Source: Flagellimonas maritima (GTDB lineage Bacteria > Bacteroidota > Bacteroidia > Flavobacteriales > Flavobacteriaceae). From it: DNA of 64,000 nt. The translations under genes were made by a program, and so were the position numbers. Below the pieces are notes generated by a model. That model made no database searches. It worked only from the letters and a program-made list of their open reading frames with translations, and was not told the origin of the DNA. Of the stretch, positions 51,396 to 60,527 are shown one piece after another (position 1 is the stretch's first letter; each line of letters opens with the position of its first letter). Where the stretch lies: contig NZ_CP030104.1 in NCBI RefSeq assembly GCF_003269425.1, positions 496,001-560,000 of the forward strand, in the 5' to 3' direction.

Positions 51396-51956
51396 ATGAA
51401 AAGAAACATGGAAAAGAACAAGTACTACAACAAAAAAATACTTTTAGGAGATTTAAAAAACGGAGTAATGCCTGCTTTTACACATGTTTTCAACTCTTAT
51501 TTTAACGAATTGAACAGTTACATTTCTGTTATCTGTGGCAACCAGGTTTTGGCCCAAGAAATTGTTCAGCAAACCTTTATCAAGTTTTGGGATCGGCGCA
51601 AAAAATTGGTCATTAAAGACAATATTAAGCGGTACTTGTTCAAAATGGCCTACAATCTCTACAAAGACTCACAGAAAAGGAATTTAAAGGAGCTAAGTTT
51701 AATGAAAGAGTTGCAGTATAACGCAATGATGAATGTTATAGAGAAAGATTCCGAAGAGACAGAGCGAAGACTGAAACTACTTCATCAAGAAATTGAAAAA
51801 CTTCCTAAAAAATGTAAAACAGTTTTTTTGCTTGCGAAAAAAGGAGGACTTGAATACAAAGAAATTGCTCTGAAATTGAATATTTCCGTAAAAACTGTTG
51901 AAGTCCACATATCAAAAGCTATGCTTCGATTAAAGAATACTCTTAACGAACAATAG
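51396..51956 (+). CDS. ECF sigma factor of the SusCD locus
   Basis: A 186-residue sigma-70 family protein (ECF, Bacteroidota-expansion type): region 2 (about 25-85, FNSYFNELNSYISVICGNQVLAQEIVQQTFIKFWDRR read in pieces) and region 4 (about 125-180, VFLLAKKGGLEYKEIALKLNISVKTVEVHISKAMLRL). ATG at 51396 immediately follows the upstream stop (0 bp), so it should be translationally coupled to the catabolic operon. FecR and SusC/SusD follow, the normal partners for trans-envelope control. Confidence 0.92.
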   Translation: MKRNMEKNKYYNKKILLGDLKNGVMPAFTHVFNSYFNELNSYISVICGNQVLAQEIVQQTFIKFWDRRKKLVIKDNIKRYLFKMAYNLYKDSQKRNLKELSLMKELQYNAMMNVIEKDSEETERRLKLLHQEIEKLPKKCKTVFLLAKKGGLEYKEIALKLNISVKTVEVHISKAMLRLKNTLNEQ

Positions 51957-52024
51957 TATTATTCTTTCATTCTATTAAAATTTTATGATTTATTTGAAAT
52001 TTCTTCAAAAAAGAAGTTAAAAAA

Positions 52025-52057
52025 GTAAGGGTTGTTAACTTTTTTTTAAGTCTACTC
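52025..52057 (+). promoter_or_regulatory. Candidate ECF-type promoter before fecR
   Basis: GTAAGGG (52025-52031), 18 bp, then GTCTACTC (52050-52057). ECF-type promoters often pair a -35 with an AA-rich core and a -10 with GTC. The stretch has a palindromic arm pair AAAAAAGT/ACTTTTTT as well. It would drive FecR-SusC-SusD, 20 bp before the start. Inferred. Confidence 0.35.
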
Positions 52058-52076
52058 TTAAGAAAATGCTAAATAG

Positions 52077-53228
52077 TTGAAGAACCACAGTAATATAGAT
52101 ATCGTCATTTCAAAATTTCTTGATGACCATGCAACGGAAGATGAGAAGACTTTTCTTATTGAATGGATAAAGGATTCTGAAAACAGGGCATATTTAGAAG
52201 ATTACTTAAAAACTGAAATCTGGGTTAAGTATAGTTTTAATTCATCAATTATTGAGAAACAGCTTTCCGTTCTATCTATTGTTACTAAGCCAAAAAAGAA
52301 AAAGGCTCGCTCCAGTTTTATAAAATACGCAGCTATTTTTATTGGAATCTTGACTTCAACAGCATTGTTCTATTTGTTTAGCGACCAATCTGAAAATCAT
52401 GGGATGGACGAATCCATGATAACGCTTGAAATAAATAATGGCACATCAAGATTTATTTCTCTCGAGGATTATAAGAATTTCAATTTTGACGATAACTCAG
52501 CCGTTTTAAACGATAACGAATCGCTGAAGTATGAATCCAAAAAGGATTATGATCAAAAAACCAGTACTCCGGAACATCATACCATCCATGTACCAAATGG
52601 TAAAACTTTTCAAGTTCAATTGGCCGATGGATCGCAAATACATATCAACTCAGGATCAAAACTTAGTTATCCAAAAAATTTTAATGGCTTCAAATCAAGA
52701 CAGGTGTCGCTTATTGGAGAGGCGTATTTTAAAATTGCCAAGTCCAGCGTTCCATTTCTTGTAAATGTAGACGGCCTATCAACCAAAGTTTTGGGAACAG
52801 AATTCAATGTTTCCGCCTATAAAAATGAAACATTCAAGGAAATCACGCTTGTTGAAGGATCGGTCGAGGTCTTTAATAATGACCCAGGGGACGTCTATAC
52901 ATCATCAAAAATTATGGTTCCCAATCAAAGAGTTCTTAAAAAGGATAACAGTACCGGATTGACCATTGACGAAGTGGACATAAAAAATTACACCGCTTGG
53001 ATGGAGGGCATCATGGTGTTTGAAAAAGAGAACATCAATATCATATTGAGAAAATTGGAACGACGGTTCAATATTGATATTGATAATAACTACAAAAAAT
53101 TAGATGAATTGAGCTATAGCGGAAGATTCAAAAATGAAAATATAGAAGATATTCTAAAGACTATGCAAGCGCATACCAGCTTTTCATATTCAATGGAAGG
53201 AAATACACTGACAATCGATAACCCTTAA
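52077..53228 (+). CDS. FecR-family anti-sigma factor, TTG start
   Basis: A 383-residue transmembrane regulator: cytosolic N-terminus (about 1-80), one helix (about 84-103, YAAIFIGILTSTALFYLFS), FecR domain (about 160-275, IHVPNGKTFQVQLADGSQIHINSGSKLSYP read in parts, VLGTEFNV) and a C-terminal STN-like part (about 300-383). Its start is TTG at 52077, because TAG immediately precedes it in frame. 120 bp after the sigma gene; 64 bp before susC. Confidence 0.9.
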   Translation: MKNHSNIDIVISKFLDDHATEDEKTFLIEWIKDSENRAYLEDYLKTEIWVKYSFNSSIIEKQLSVLSIVTKPKKKKARSSFIKYAAIFIGILTSTALFYLFSDQSENHGMDESMITLEINNGTSRFISLEDYKNFNFDDNSAVLNDNESLKYESKKDYDQKTSTPEHHTIHVPNGKTFQVQLADGSQIHINSGSKLSYPKNFNGFKSRQVSLIGEAYFKIAKSSVPFLVNVDGLSTKVLGTEFNVSAYKNETFKEITLVEGSVEVFNNDPGDVYTSSKIMVPNQRVLKKDNSTGLTIDEVDIKNYTAWMEGIMVFEKENINIILRKLERRFNIDIDNNYKKLDELSYSGRFKNENIEDILKTMQAHTSFSYSMEGNTLTIDNP

Positions 53229-53292
53229 ATGATAAGGCCTATGAAAATACAATAAAGATATTTAAACTAATACTAACTTAAACTGAACATAA

Positions 53293-56200
53293 ATGAAAAA
53301 TTATTTATCTAATACCAAAATTAAATGGCCGATCAAAGTTTGTCTGCTTTGTTTTGCCATGCTTTGTTTTGCAAATGCAAAAGCAGCTACATGCGAACAA
53401 AATGACATGGTTACTGCTAGTTTTAAAAATGTTGAATTAAAAAAAGTCTTTGATGAAATAGCTGAAAAAAGTGGTTACAACTTTTTCTATGAGGCTTCAG
53501 AAATCAATATAAAGAAACGAGTTTCCATAGATGTGGCTAATATTTGTATCGATGACTTCCTTCAAGAATTGTTTGCCGATATGGATTTAAACCACCAAAT
53601 CGTGGCCAAACAAATTGTTATTAAACAAAGAGAGGTCAAAAAAGATATTCCAAAAGTCAAAAAAATAAAGAACGACGTAATTGAGGTACTACAAACCACA
53701 GTAGGCGGTACAATTTTAGATGACAATGGCGTTCCGTTATTGGGTGCCACCATTGGAGTCAAAGGTACCAACGTCGGTACTATCACCGATTTTGATGGAA
53801 ACTTTGAAATGGTTGTTCCTGAAGGTGGCACGACCTTAGTGGCATCATATATAGGTTTTAGAACCAAAGAAGTTCAAATAGGAAATCAGACTTCCTTCAC
53901 CATAACTTTAGAACCAGACGCAGCTAAATTGGATGAAGTAATTGTGGTCGGTTATGGTACTTTAGCAAAAAAGAGAGTGACTGGATCTGTTATTTCAATC
54001 AGTTCCGAATCAATTGTTGAAGTACCGGCGTTGTCCCCTGAAGCCGCTATAATAGGTCAAGTAGCGGGTGTTCAGGTTCAAGAAGTATCTGGAGAACCTG
54101 GGGCCGCCCCAAATATTAGGGTTAGAGGTTCAGGTTCTATTTCGGCGGGTAACGATCCATTATTTGTTATTGATGGTATTCCAATATCCAGAAATCTTAC
54201 TACCTCAAGTATAGGTGGTGTATCAAGAAGGCGTGCAAGCTTTCAACCGCCCCCGGTCAATCCTTTGGCTACATTAAATCCAAATGATATCGAATCCATT
54301 CAAGTATTGAAAGATGCTTCGGCAGCAGCAATCTATGGTTCTCGAGGCGGAAATGGAGTACTGTTGATTACAACTAAGAAAGGTTCGGCAACTGACGAAG
54401 GGAAATTTTCTTTCGACTCATTTTTTAGTCTTCAAACCGTAGCAAATAAAATTGATTTGATGAATTCACGAGAACTTATCGATTTTACGAGGGATGCCAG
54501 GAACAATAATTACCTATCATCAGTTGAAGGGGCATCAATCAATGACCCTATTGGAGATGGAGATCGAGGAGATGTCAATTTTGAAATGCCTGAATCCTTT
54601 ATCAATTGGGACGGCACCGATACCGATTGGCAGGATTTGATCTTTAAAACTGGAACAACACAGAGTTATAATTTTTCATATGCCTCACCAATTCAAAACA
54701 AGACCAGTTTTTTTGCATCGGCCAGCTATTTTACCCAAGAAGGAATTTTGGAGAAATCGAACTTTGATAGATATAATTTATTATTAAATCTGAATTCACA
54801 ATTGACCGATAAATTAAATCTTGATTTAAGAGTTGCGCCAACTATTACTGAAAACCAAAGAGTTCCAGCTTCAGCACCCTATTTTGCGAGACCTCCTGGT
54901 ATTGTCTATTCAGCACTTGTACATTCGCCAACTGTTGCTCCTTTTAATCCAGACGGTACTGTCAACCAACTGAACAACCAATCTTATTTGGGCGGAGGTA
55001 CCACTACAGCAAGCAACCCTTTGGCGATTACGAATGCAATTGAAGATGAAATCTTTCAATTTCAGACCAGGGCTTCATTGGCACTGTCCTATGAGATTTT
55101 GCCCGAGCTTACTTTTAAGACATTTGGAGGCACCTATTTAAATTTGTTCAACCAAGATTTCTTTAGGAACAATACACTGTTGTACAGAACTGCAACAGAA
55201 GGTGAATCCTATGCGCAGGCGACATCCTCAACAGAAGTAAATTGGGTGTGGGAGAACACGTTAAATTGGGAAAAAGAGTTTGGAAATCATTTTTTGAATG
55301 CAGTGCTTGGATATACTGCACAAAAAGACAATATTACCATCAAAGAAGTTTTAGCGGATAATTTTCCTGACGATTTAGTTCCAACTATCAGTGGAGGACA
55401 AGTTTTTGCAGGTAACGCAATCAAAGAGCAATGGACTTTGGCTTCCGCATTGTTTAGAATGAATTATAGCTTTAAGGATAAATATCTTTTTACGGGAACT
55501 ATTAGATCTGATAAATCTTCCCGTTTTGGATCCAACAATCAAACTGGTTATTTTCCATCTTTTTCTGCGGGTTGGCGTTTAAACGAAGAGGATTTCTTTC
55601 AATCAATAGAAGCAATTTCAGAGCTTAAACTAAGATTTAGTTGGGGGGAAACCGGAAACTTTGAAATACCAAATTACGGAGCAATAGGATTACTTTCTCC
55701 TGACAATTATAATCTTGGTGGCAATGAAATCAATGGATTGATACAATCCACGATTCCCAATCCGGAATTGACATGGGAAAGGTCACAGCAAACCAATATA
55801 GGACTTGAGTTGGGTTTATGGGACAACAGAATATTTCTTTTGGCCGATTATTACACGACAAAGACCTCAGATTTGTTATTAAATGTTAGTATTTCTGCTG
55901 TCTCAGGTTTCCAGACCACATTACAGAATTTGGGAGAAGTTGAGAATAGCGGTTTTGAAATAGCATTGCGAACGAAAAACTTTGTGGGTGATTTCTCCTG
56001 GGATACGGAATTCAATTTTTCTACCAATAAAAATGAAGTTTTGTCATTGAATGAGAATAACGAGCCCATTTTCTCGGCAGGTAGTGCAGGGATACGACAT
56101 GTTACAAGGGTTGGTGACCCAATCGGTAGTTATTTTGGTTACGTGGTAGATGGGATTTATCAAAATCAGGCAGAGATAGATGCTGCCCCAGTAGATACAC

Positions 56201-56811
56201 AAGCTCCTGATCCATCTCCTGGAGACTTTAGGTTTAGGGACGTTAATGGAGACGGGGAAATAACTCCAGATGATAGAACCGTTACTGGAAGTTACTTTCC
56301 AGATATAACATGGGGTATCAATAATAGGTTGAGCTTTAAAGGAATCGATTTTAGCTTTTTAATTCAAGGTGTGGAAGGTAATGAGATTTTGAACCTTACA
56401 TCAAGACACCTAAAAAATGGGGAGGCTAACTTTAATTCGTATGCAGTATTCAACAATAGATGGAGGTCAGAATCGGAACCTGGCAACGGAAACATTCCAA
56501 GAGCGGATAGGCAAACAGGAAATCATGGTAACAATAATAGACCTTCTTCCTTTCAGGTGGAGGATGGTTCGTTTATTCGATTGCGGAATATTACTTTAGG
56601 CTATTCTATACCAACGAAAAAAATCTTTGGAGATAGTATAGATAGGTTAAGATTTTACGTTACAGGCACCAACCTGTTTACTATTACCGATTATTTAGGA
56701 TATAATCCAGAAGTCAGCAATATTTCTACCAATAGTCTAACGCCTGGTGAAGATTATGGAGCTTATCCCTTGACAAAGTCGATTACCATGGGCGTCAATC
56801 TAACTTTTTAA
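53293..56811 (+). CDS. SusC/RagA TonB-linked outer-membrane transporter
   Basis: A 1172-residue TonB-dependent transporter: signal peptide (about 1-35), STN domain (about 40-115), carboxypeptidase-regulatory-like domain (about 135-215, GATIGVKGTNVGTITDFDGNFEM), TonB-box-like DEVIVVGYG (about 215), plug with IRVRGSGSISAGNDPLFVIDGIP, and barrel ending GVNLTF. It imports oligosaccharide- or peptide-size molecules with its SusD partner. The STN domain links it to the FecR/sigma pair upstream. 15 bp before susD. Confidence 0.95.
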   Translation: MKNYLSNTKIKWPIKVCLLCFAMLCFANAKAATCEQNDMVTASFKNVELKKVFDEIAEKSGYNFFYEASEINIKKRVSIDVANICIDDFLQELFADMDLNHQIVAKQIVIKQREVKKDIPKVKKIKNDVIEVLQTTVGGTILDDNGVPLLGATIGVKGTNVGTITDFDGNFEMVVPEGGTTLVASYIGFRTKEVQIGNQTSFTITLEPDAAKLDEVIVVGYGTLAKKRVTGSVISISSESIVEVPALSPEAAIIGQVAGVQVQEVSGEPGAAPNIRVRGSGSISAGNDPLFVIDGIPISRNLTTSSIGGVSRRRASFQPPPVNPLATLNPNDIESIQVLKDASAAAIYGSRGGNGVLLITTKKGSATDEGKFSFDSFFSLQTVANKIDLMNSRELIDFTRDARNNNYLSSVEGASINDPIGDGDRGDVNFEMPESFINWDGTDTDWQDLIFKTGTTQSYNFSYASPIQNKTSFFASASYFTQEGILEKSNFDRYNLLLNLNSQLTDKLNLDLRVAPTITENQRVPASAPYFARPPGIVYSALVHSPTVAPFNPDGTVNQLNNQSYLGGGTTTASNPLAITNAIEDEIFQFQTRASLALSYEILPELTFKTFGGTYLNLFNQDFFRNNTLLYRTATEGESYAQATSSTEVNWVWENTLNWEKEFGNHFLNAVLGYTAQKDNITIKEVLADNFPDDLVPTISGGQVFAGNAIKEQWTLASALFRMNYSFKDKYLFTGTIRSDKSSRFGSNNQTGYFPSFSAGWRLNEEDFFQSIEAISELKLRFSWGETGNFEIPNYGAIGLLSPDNYNLGGNEINGLIQSTIPNPELTWERSQQTNIGLELGLWDNRIFLLADYYTTKTSDLLLNVSISAVSGFQTTLQNLGEVENSGFEIALRTKNFVGDFSWDTEFNFSTNKNEVLSLNENNEPIFSAGSAGIRHVTRVGDPIGSYFGYVVDGIYQNQAEIDAAPVDTQAPDPSPGDFRFRDVNGDGEITPDDRTVTGSYFPDITWGINNRLSFKGIDFSFLIQGVEGNEILNLTSRHLKNGEANFNSYAVFNNRWRSESEPGNGNIPRADRQTGNHGNNNRPSSFQVEDGSFIRLRNITLGYSIPTKKIFGDSIDRLRFYVTGTNLFTITDYLGYNPEVSNISTNSLTPGEDYGAYPLTKSITMGVNLTF

Positions 56812-56826
56812 TTAAAAACGTAGAAG

Positions 56827-58224
56827 ATGAAAAAAATAATCATAATACTTATAACGCTATCTACTATTTCTGCTTGTAGTGATAGCTTTACGGAACTGGC
56901 TCCGATTTCAAATAGAAACGAAGCCGATTTCTTTAACACGGCAGATGACTTTATCGCATCACTTAATTCAAGTTATGCTGGATTGCAGGATCCCGGAGTT
57001 TACGGAAGGGCATATTGGACCATGTTCGAAATGCGATCGGACAATACCGATCAAGGACCTGATGCAACAGGATTGGCAAGACAATACACCGAAATAAATG
57101 CATTTACGGAAGACCCTCTAAATGAACAGATAGACATCGCTTGGAGTGCATCATATAGGGTGGTAGCCAATTGCAATATTATTCTGGACAGGATAGAATC
57201 AATAGAGATTGATACAGCCATAAAAAATAGGATTATTGGTGAAGCATTGTTTCTTCGCTCATTAATGTATTATCATTTGGCCGTTGGCTTTGGGAACATT
57301 CCATTGCAATTGACCCCCTTTGTTCCAGGGGATGACTTGGTTCAAGTAGATGCAAACACGGTTTATGCGCAGTTGGTTACAGATTTAGGAATCGCTGAAT
57401 CCAATTTACCGGTCTCCTACCCTACAAGTGATGTAGGTAGGGCAACAAAGGGAGCTGCGGCCACTTTGCTGGCAAAGGTGTTGTTGACGATAGGACAGGA
57501 TTCTGATGCAGAAACGGTTTTACGCCGAATAATCAGTGATTATAATTATGAACTGGTACCCAACTATGCAGATTTATGGGGCGATGCAAATGAAAACAAT
57601 GTAGAATCTATTTTTGAAGTACAGTTTATAAGCGGTGGTATTGGACAAGGGAGCACTTTTACAAATGATTTTTCACCAAGTTCAGATTTACAGACAGGGC
57701 AAGGTTTTGGAAGAAACAGGCCCACGGATGATCTTGCAAATGCTTATGAACCGGATAGTGAAAGATTTAATGCTTCCATGGCTACCTCATATGTCAACAA
57801 TGAAGATGAAACCGTAGAGCAAAACTACATACTTAAATATCAAGGAGACCCACCAATCGAAAATGATTCCGATATAAATTTTGTGGTTTTTAGATATGCA
57901 GATGTACTGCTCATGTTGGCTGAGGCCTTGGGAGAATCACCTGAGAGCTATGCACTGATAAATCAAGTTAGAAGTCGATCGGGATTAGATCCAATTGATG
58001 CCGGTACCCCAGGTACATTCGAGGAGAAACTTCTCAATGAAAGACGGTTGGAATTGGCTTTTGAAAATCATCGCTGGGCAGACTTGAAAAGATTTGGGGT
58101 AGTGGTCGAGAAATTGATTGAAGCCGAATCCGATGTTATTGAAGTTGGAGATATCAGAAATTTATTTTTTATTCCACAACGAGAAATGGATATCAATACA
58201 GATTTTATTCAAAACGATAATTAG
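56827..58224 (+). CDS. SusD/RagB surface lipoprotein
   Basis: A 465-residue SusD-like glycan-binding lipoprotein, signal ending ISAC (about Cys17). TPR-type helices form the core, and typical segments are YAGLQDPGVYGRAYWTMFEMRSDN, GEALFLRSLMYYHLAVGFGNIPL, and LLNERRLELAFENHRWADLKRFG near the end. It caps the SusC barrel as its lid. ATG at 56827, the normal pairing. Its binding specificity cannot be read from sequence. Confidence 0.95.
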   Translation: MKKIIIILITLSTISACSDSFTELAPISNRNEADFFNTADDFIASLNSSYAGLQDPGVYGRAYWTMFEMRSDNTDQGPDATGLARQYTEINAFTEDPLNEQIDIAWSASYRVVANCNIILDRIESIEIDTAIKNRIIGEALFLRSLMYYHLAVGFGNIPLQLTPFVPGDDLVQVDANTVYAQLVTDLGIAESNLPVSYPTSDVGRATKGAAATLLAKVLLTIGQDSDAETVLRRIISDYNYELVPNYADLWGDANENNVESIFEVQFISGGIGQGSTFTNDFSPSSDLQTGQGFGRNRPTDDLANAYEPDSERFNASMATSYVNNEDETVEQNYILKYQGDPPIENDSDINFVVFRYADVLLMLAEALGESPESYALINQVRSRSGLDPIDAGTPGTFEEKLLNERRLELAFENHRWADLKRFGVVVEKLIEAESDVIEVGDIRNLFFIPQREMDINTDFIQNDN

Positions 58225-58345
58225 TAGTTGTTAATTGAGTTTGATTAGTCACCCTTTACCAAAATTTTGCCTGCTTATGTTTTTATAAAAGACAATGGTT
58301 AAAGTCACTTATTATAGTAGAATTTATAAATAAAAGAATCACATA

Positions 58346-59230
58346 ATGAAAAAGCTTTTAATGATTATATGCATGTGCACTGGATTTTTGATTCAAGCAC
58401 AGGAAAAAGAAGTATTGAACATCATAGCCATTGGAGCGCACCCCGATGATTGCGACTCCAAATTTGGAGGAACCGCGGCCTTATTTGCAAAAATGGGCCA
58501 TAAGGTAAAGTTTGTTGCCTTGACCAACGGTGATGCAGGCCATCAGACCCAAGGAGGTGGTGCGCTTGGGAAACGAAGACGCGCCGAAGCTAAAAAAGCC
58601 GGGGAAATTTTGGGAATTGAATACGATGTATTGGACAACCACGATGGAGAATTGATACCAACGCTCAACGTTAGGCATCAAGTAATCCGGAAAATCCGTG
58701 AGTGGGATGCAGACATTGTTTTGGGACTCCGTCCCAACGATTATCATCCAGACCACAGAAATGCAGGTATTGCAGTTCAAGATGCCGCATATCTTGTAAT
58801 AGTACCCAATGTAACGCCAGATACACCACCTTTAAAAAAGAATCCTGTTTTTCTCTATATGAACGACCGATTTCAGAAGCCTTATCCATTCTCAAAAGAT
58901 ATAGCCGTAGTAGTGGACGAAGTTATCGATACAAAGGTGAAGGCCTTGGCAGCACATGACTCCCAAATGTTCGAATGGTTACCATGGGTAAGCGGTGCTG
59001 ATATGAGTACAATCCCTGAAGGCAAAACAGAGCGTTTCAACTGGTTAAAAAATAGATGGGCAAAAGAAAGAAAATGGAATCAAGAAGATGCAGAAGCAAT
59101 AAAAAAATGGTACCCAGAAACGGATGTATCAAATGTAAAGCATGTGGAGTTTTTTGAAGTATGCGAATATGGAAAACAACCGACAGAGGAGGAAATAAAA
59201 CAACTTTTTCCAATGGTCGGTAAAGAATAG
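58346..59230 (+). CDS. Exported PIG-L family deacetylase
   Basis: A 294-residue zinc deacetylase (PIG-L/LmbE family) with a signal peptide (about 1-19, IQAQ end), so it acts in the periplasm. The metal/active residues are AHPDD (31-35) and HPDH (134-137), with the NDYHPDHRNAG block. Known family members remove acetyl from GlcNAc-type sugars (GlcNAc-PI, mycothiol or chitobiose precursors). The position after susCD suggests action on an imported N-acetylated oligosaccharide. 121 bp after susD. Confidence 0.92.
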   Translation: MKKLLMIICMCTGFLIQAQEKEVLNIIAIGAHPDDCDSKFGGTAALFAKMGHKVKFVALTNGDAGHQTQGGGALGKRRRAEAKKAGEILGIEYDVLDNHDGELIPTLNVRHQVIRKIREWDADIVLGLRPNDYHPDHRNAGIAVQDAAYLVIVPNVTPDTPPLKKNPVFLYMNDRFQKPYPFSKDIAVVVDEVIDTKVKALAAHDSQMFEWLPWVSGADMSTIPEGKTERFNWLKNRWAKERKWNQEDAEAIKKWYPETDVSNVKHVEFFEVCEYGKQPTEEEIKQLFPMVGKE

Positions 59231-59257
59231 TTGCAAATTCAATAAACAGCTAAACGA

Positions 59258-60526
59258 ATGCATAGCGAAAAAACGACTTCAAAAAAGTATTACCACATCA
59301 TAGCCTTGGTCATGCTGGTGTTCTTTGTCATTTCTTTTATCACAAACATTCTCAATTCAATAATTGTAGATGTGAAAAATAGCTTTGACCTTAGTTTGAC
59401 AATGACAGGGTTACTTCCGTTTGCGTTTTTTATTGCATACGGGGTTATGTCAATTCCAGCAGGGTTTTTATCAGAAAAATATAGTGATAAAACGCTATTG
59501 TCATTATCATTTTTATTTATGGCCTTGGCCTCTTTGGGATTTGCATTCTTTCCAGGCTATGTGATTTTCAGTATTACGTTGTTTTCTTTGGGCTGCTGTA
59601 TGGCAGTATTGCAGGTTATCATAAACCCGATGCTGAGGGTTGCGGGTGGTGAGGAACATTTTGCATTTAATTCCGTTTTGGCACAATTGGTATTCGGGTT
59701 GGCTTCTTTCTTGAGTCCTTTCCTTTACAAATACGTTGTAGATACAAGTTCCGAAGAAACGGGATTGGCAAGTTATATAAGAAGCTTGGTGCCTGAAAAT
59801 TTACCATGGGTAGGCCTTTATATGATTTTTTCGGTAATTGCCTTGGTCCTATTAGCGGTAGTCTTTTTTACCAAATATCCAAAATATGAAAAGAACGAAG
59901 ATGAGATTGCAGGAGATTCAAAATCGTATTTGACCCTTCTAAAGAATAAATGGACCCTTCTTTTTTTTCTTGGCATATTCTGCTATGTAGGGACCGAACA
60001 AGGCGTAGGCAATTGGATTTCACAGTTCCTTAGCCAATACCATGGTTTGGACCCCCAAACTGTTGGTGCAGATACCGTAGCCTATTTTTGGGCGATGCTT
60101 ACTATTGGCTGTTTACTTGGTCTGTTATTATTAAAAATTATGGACAGCAGAAAACTCTTGATAGTGGCTACCGCAATTACAATGGTTTTTTTGATATTGG
60201 CGCTTACAGGAAATGAAAAAGTTGCACTCTTGGCTTTTCCGGCAATAGGGTTTTTTATTTCGGTAATGTGGTCCATTATTTTTTCATTGGCACTCAATTC
60301 CGTAAAAGAAAACCATGGGTCGCTTTCAGGGATATTATGTACCGGTATTGCAGGGGGAGCAATTGTTCCATTCTTGGTAGGGGCACTGGGAGAGGCGACC
60401 AGTCTTAAAACGGGTATGTTCTTTTTGCTTATTCCTTTGGCATTTATTTTATCCATTGGTTTTTTCGCAAATCCACTTGTAAAAAATAAGACCATCCAAT
60501 TAAAAAGTAAGCAGACTACTCAATAA
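59258..60526 (+). CDS. Sugar MFS transporter (FucP/NagP-like)
   Basis: A 422-residue inner-membrane transporter of about 12 helices, of the FHS (FucP) branch of the major facilitator superfamily. Landmarks: FVISFITNILNSIIVDVKNSF (helix 1), FFIAYGVMSIPAGFLSEKYS, and LGCCMAVLQVIINPMLRVAGG. The FucP/NagP branch in Bacteroidota moves monosaccharides such as fucose, GlcNAc or glucose with H+. It precedes the ROK kinase by 1 bp, so uptake and phosphorylation are coupled. Confidence 0.9.
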   Translation: MHSEKTTSKKYYHIIALVMLVFFVISFITNILNSIIVDVKNSFDLSLTMTGLLPFAFFIAYGVMSIPAGFLSEKYSDKTLLSLSFLFMALASLGFAFFPGYVIFSITLFSLGCCMAVLQVIINPMLRVAGGEEHFAFNSVLAQLVFGLASFLSPFLYKYVVDTSSEETGLASYIRSLVPENLPWVGLYMIFSVIALVLLAVVFFTKYPKYEKNEDEIAGDSKSYLTLLKNKWTLLFFLGIFCYVGTEQGVGNWISQFLSQYHGLDPQTVGADTVAYFWAMLTIGCLLGLLLLKIMDSRKLLIVATAITMVFLILALTGNEKVALLAFPAIGFFISVMWSIIFSLALNSVKENHGSLSGILCTGIAGGAIVPFLVGALGEATSLKTGMFFLLIPLAFILSIGFFANPLVKNKTIQLKSKQTTQ

Positions 60527-60527
60527 T

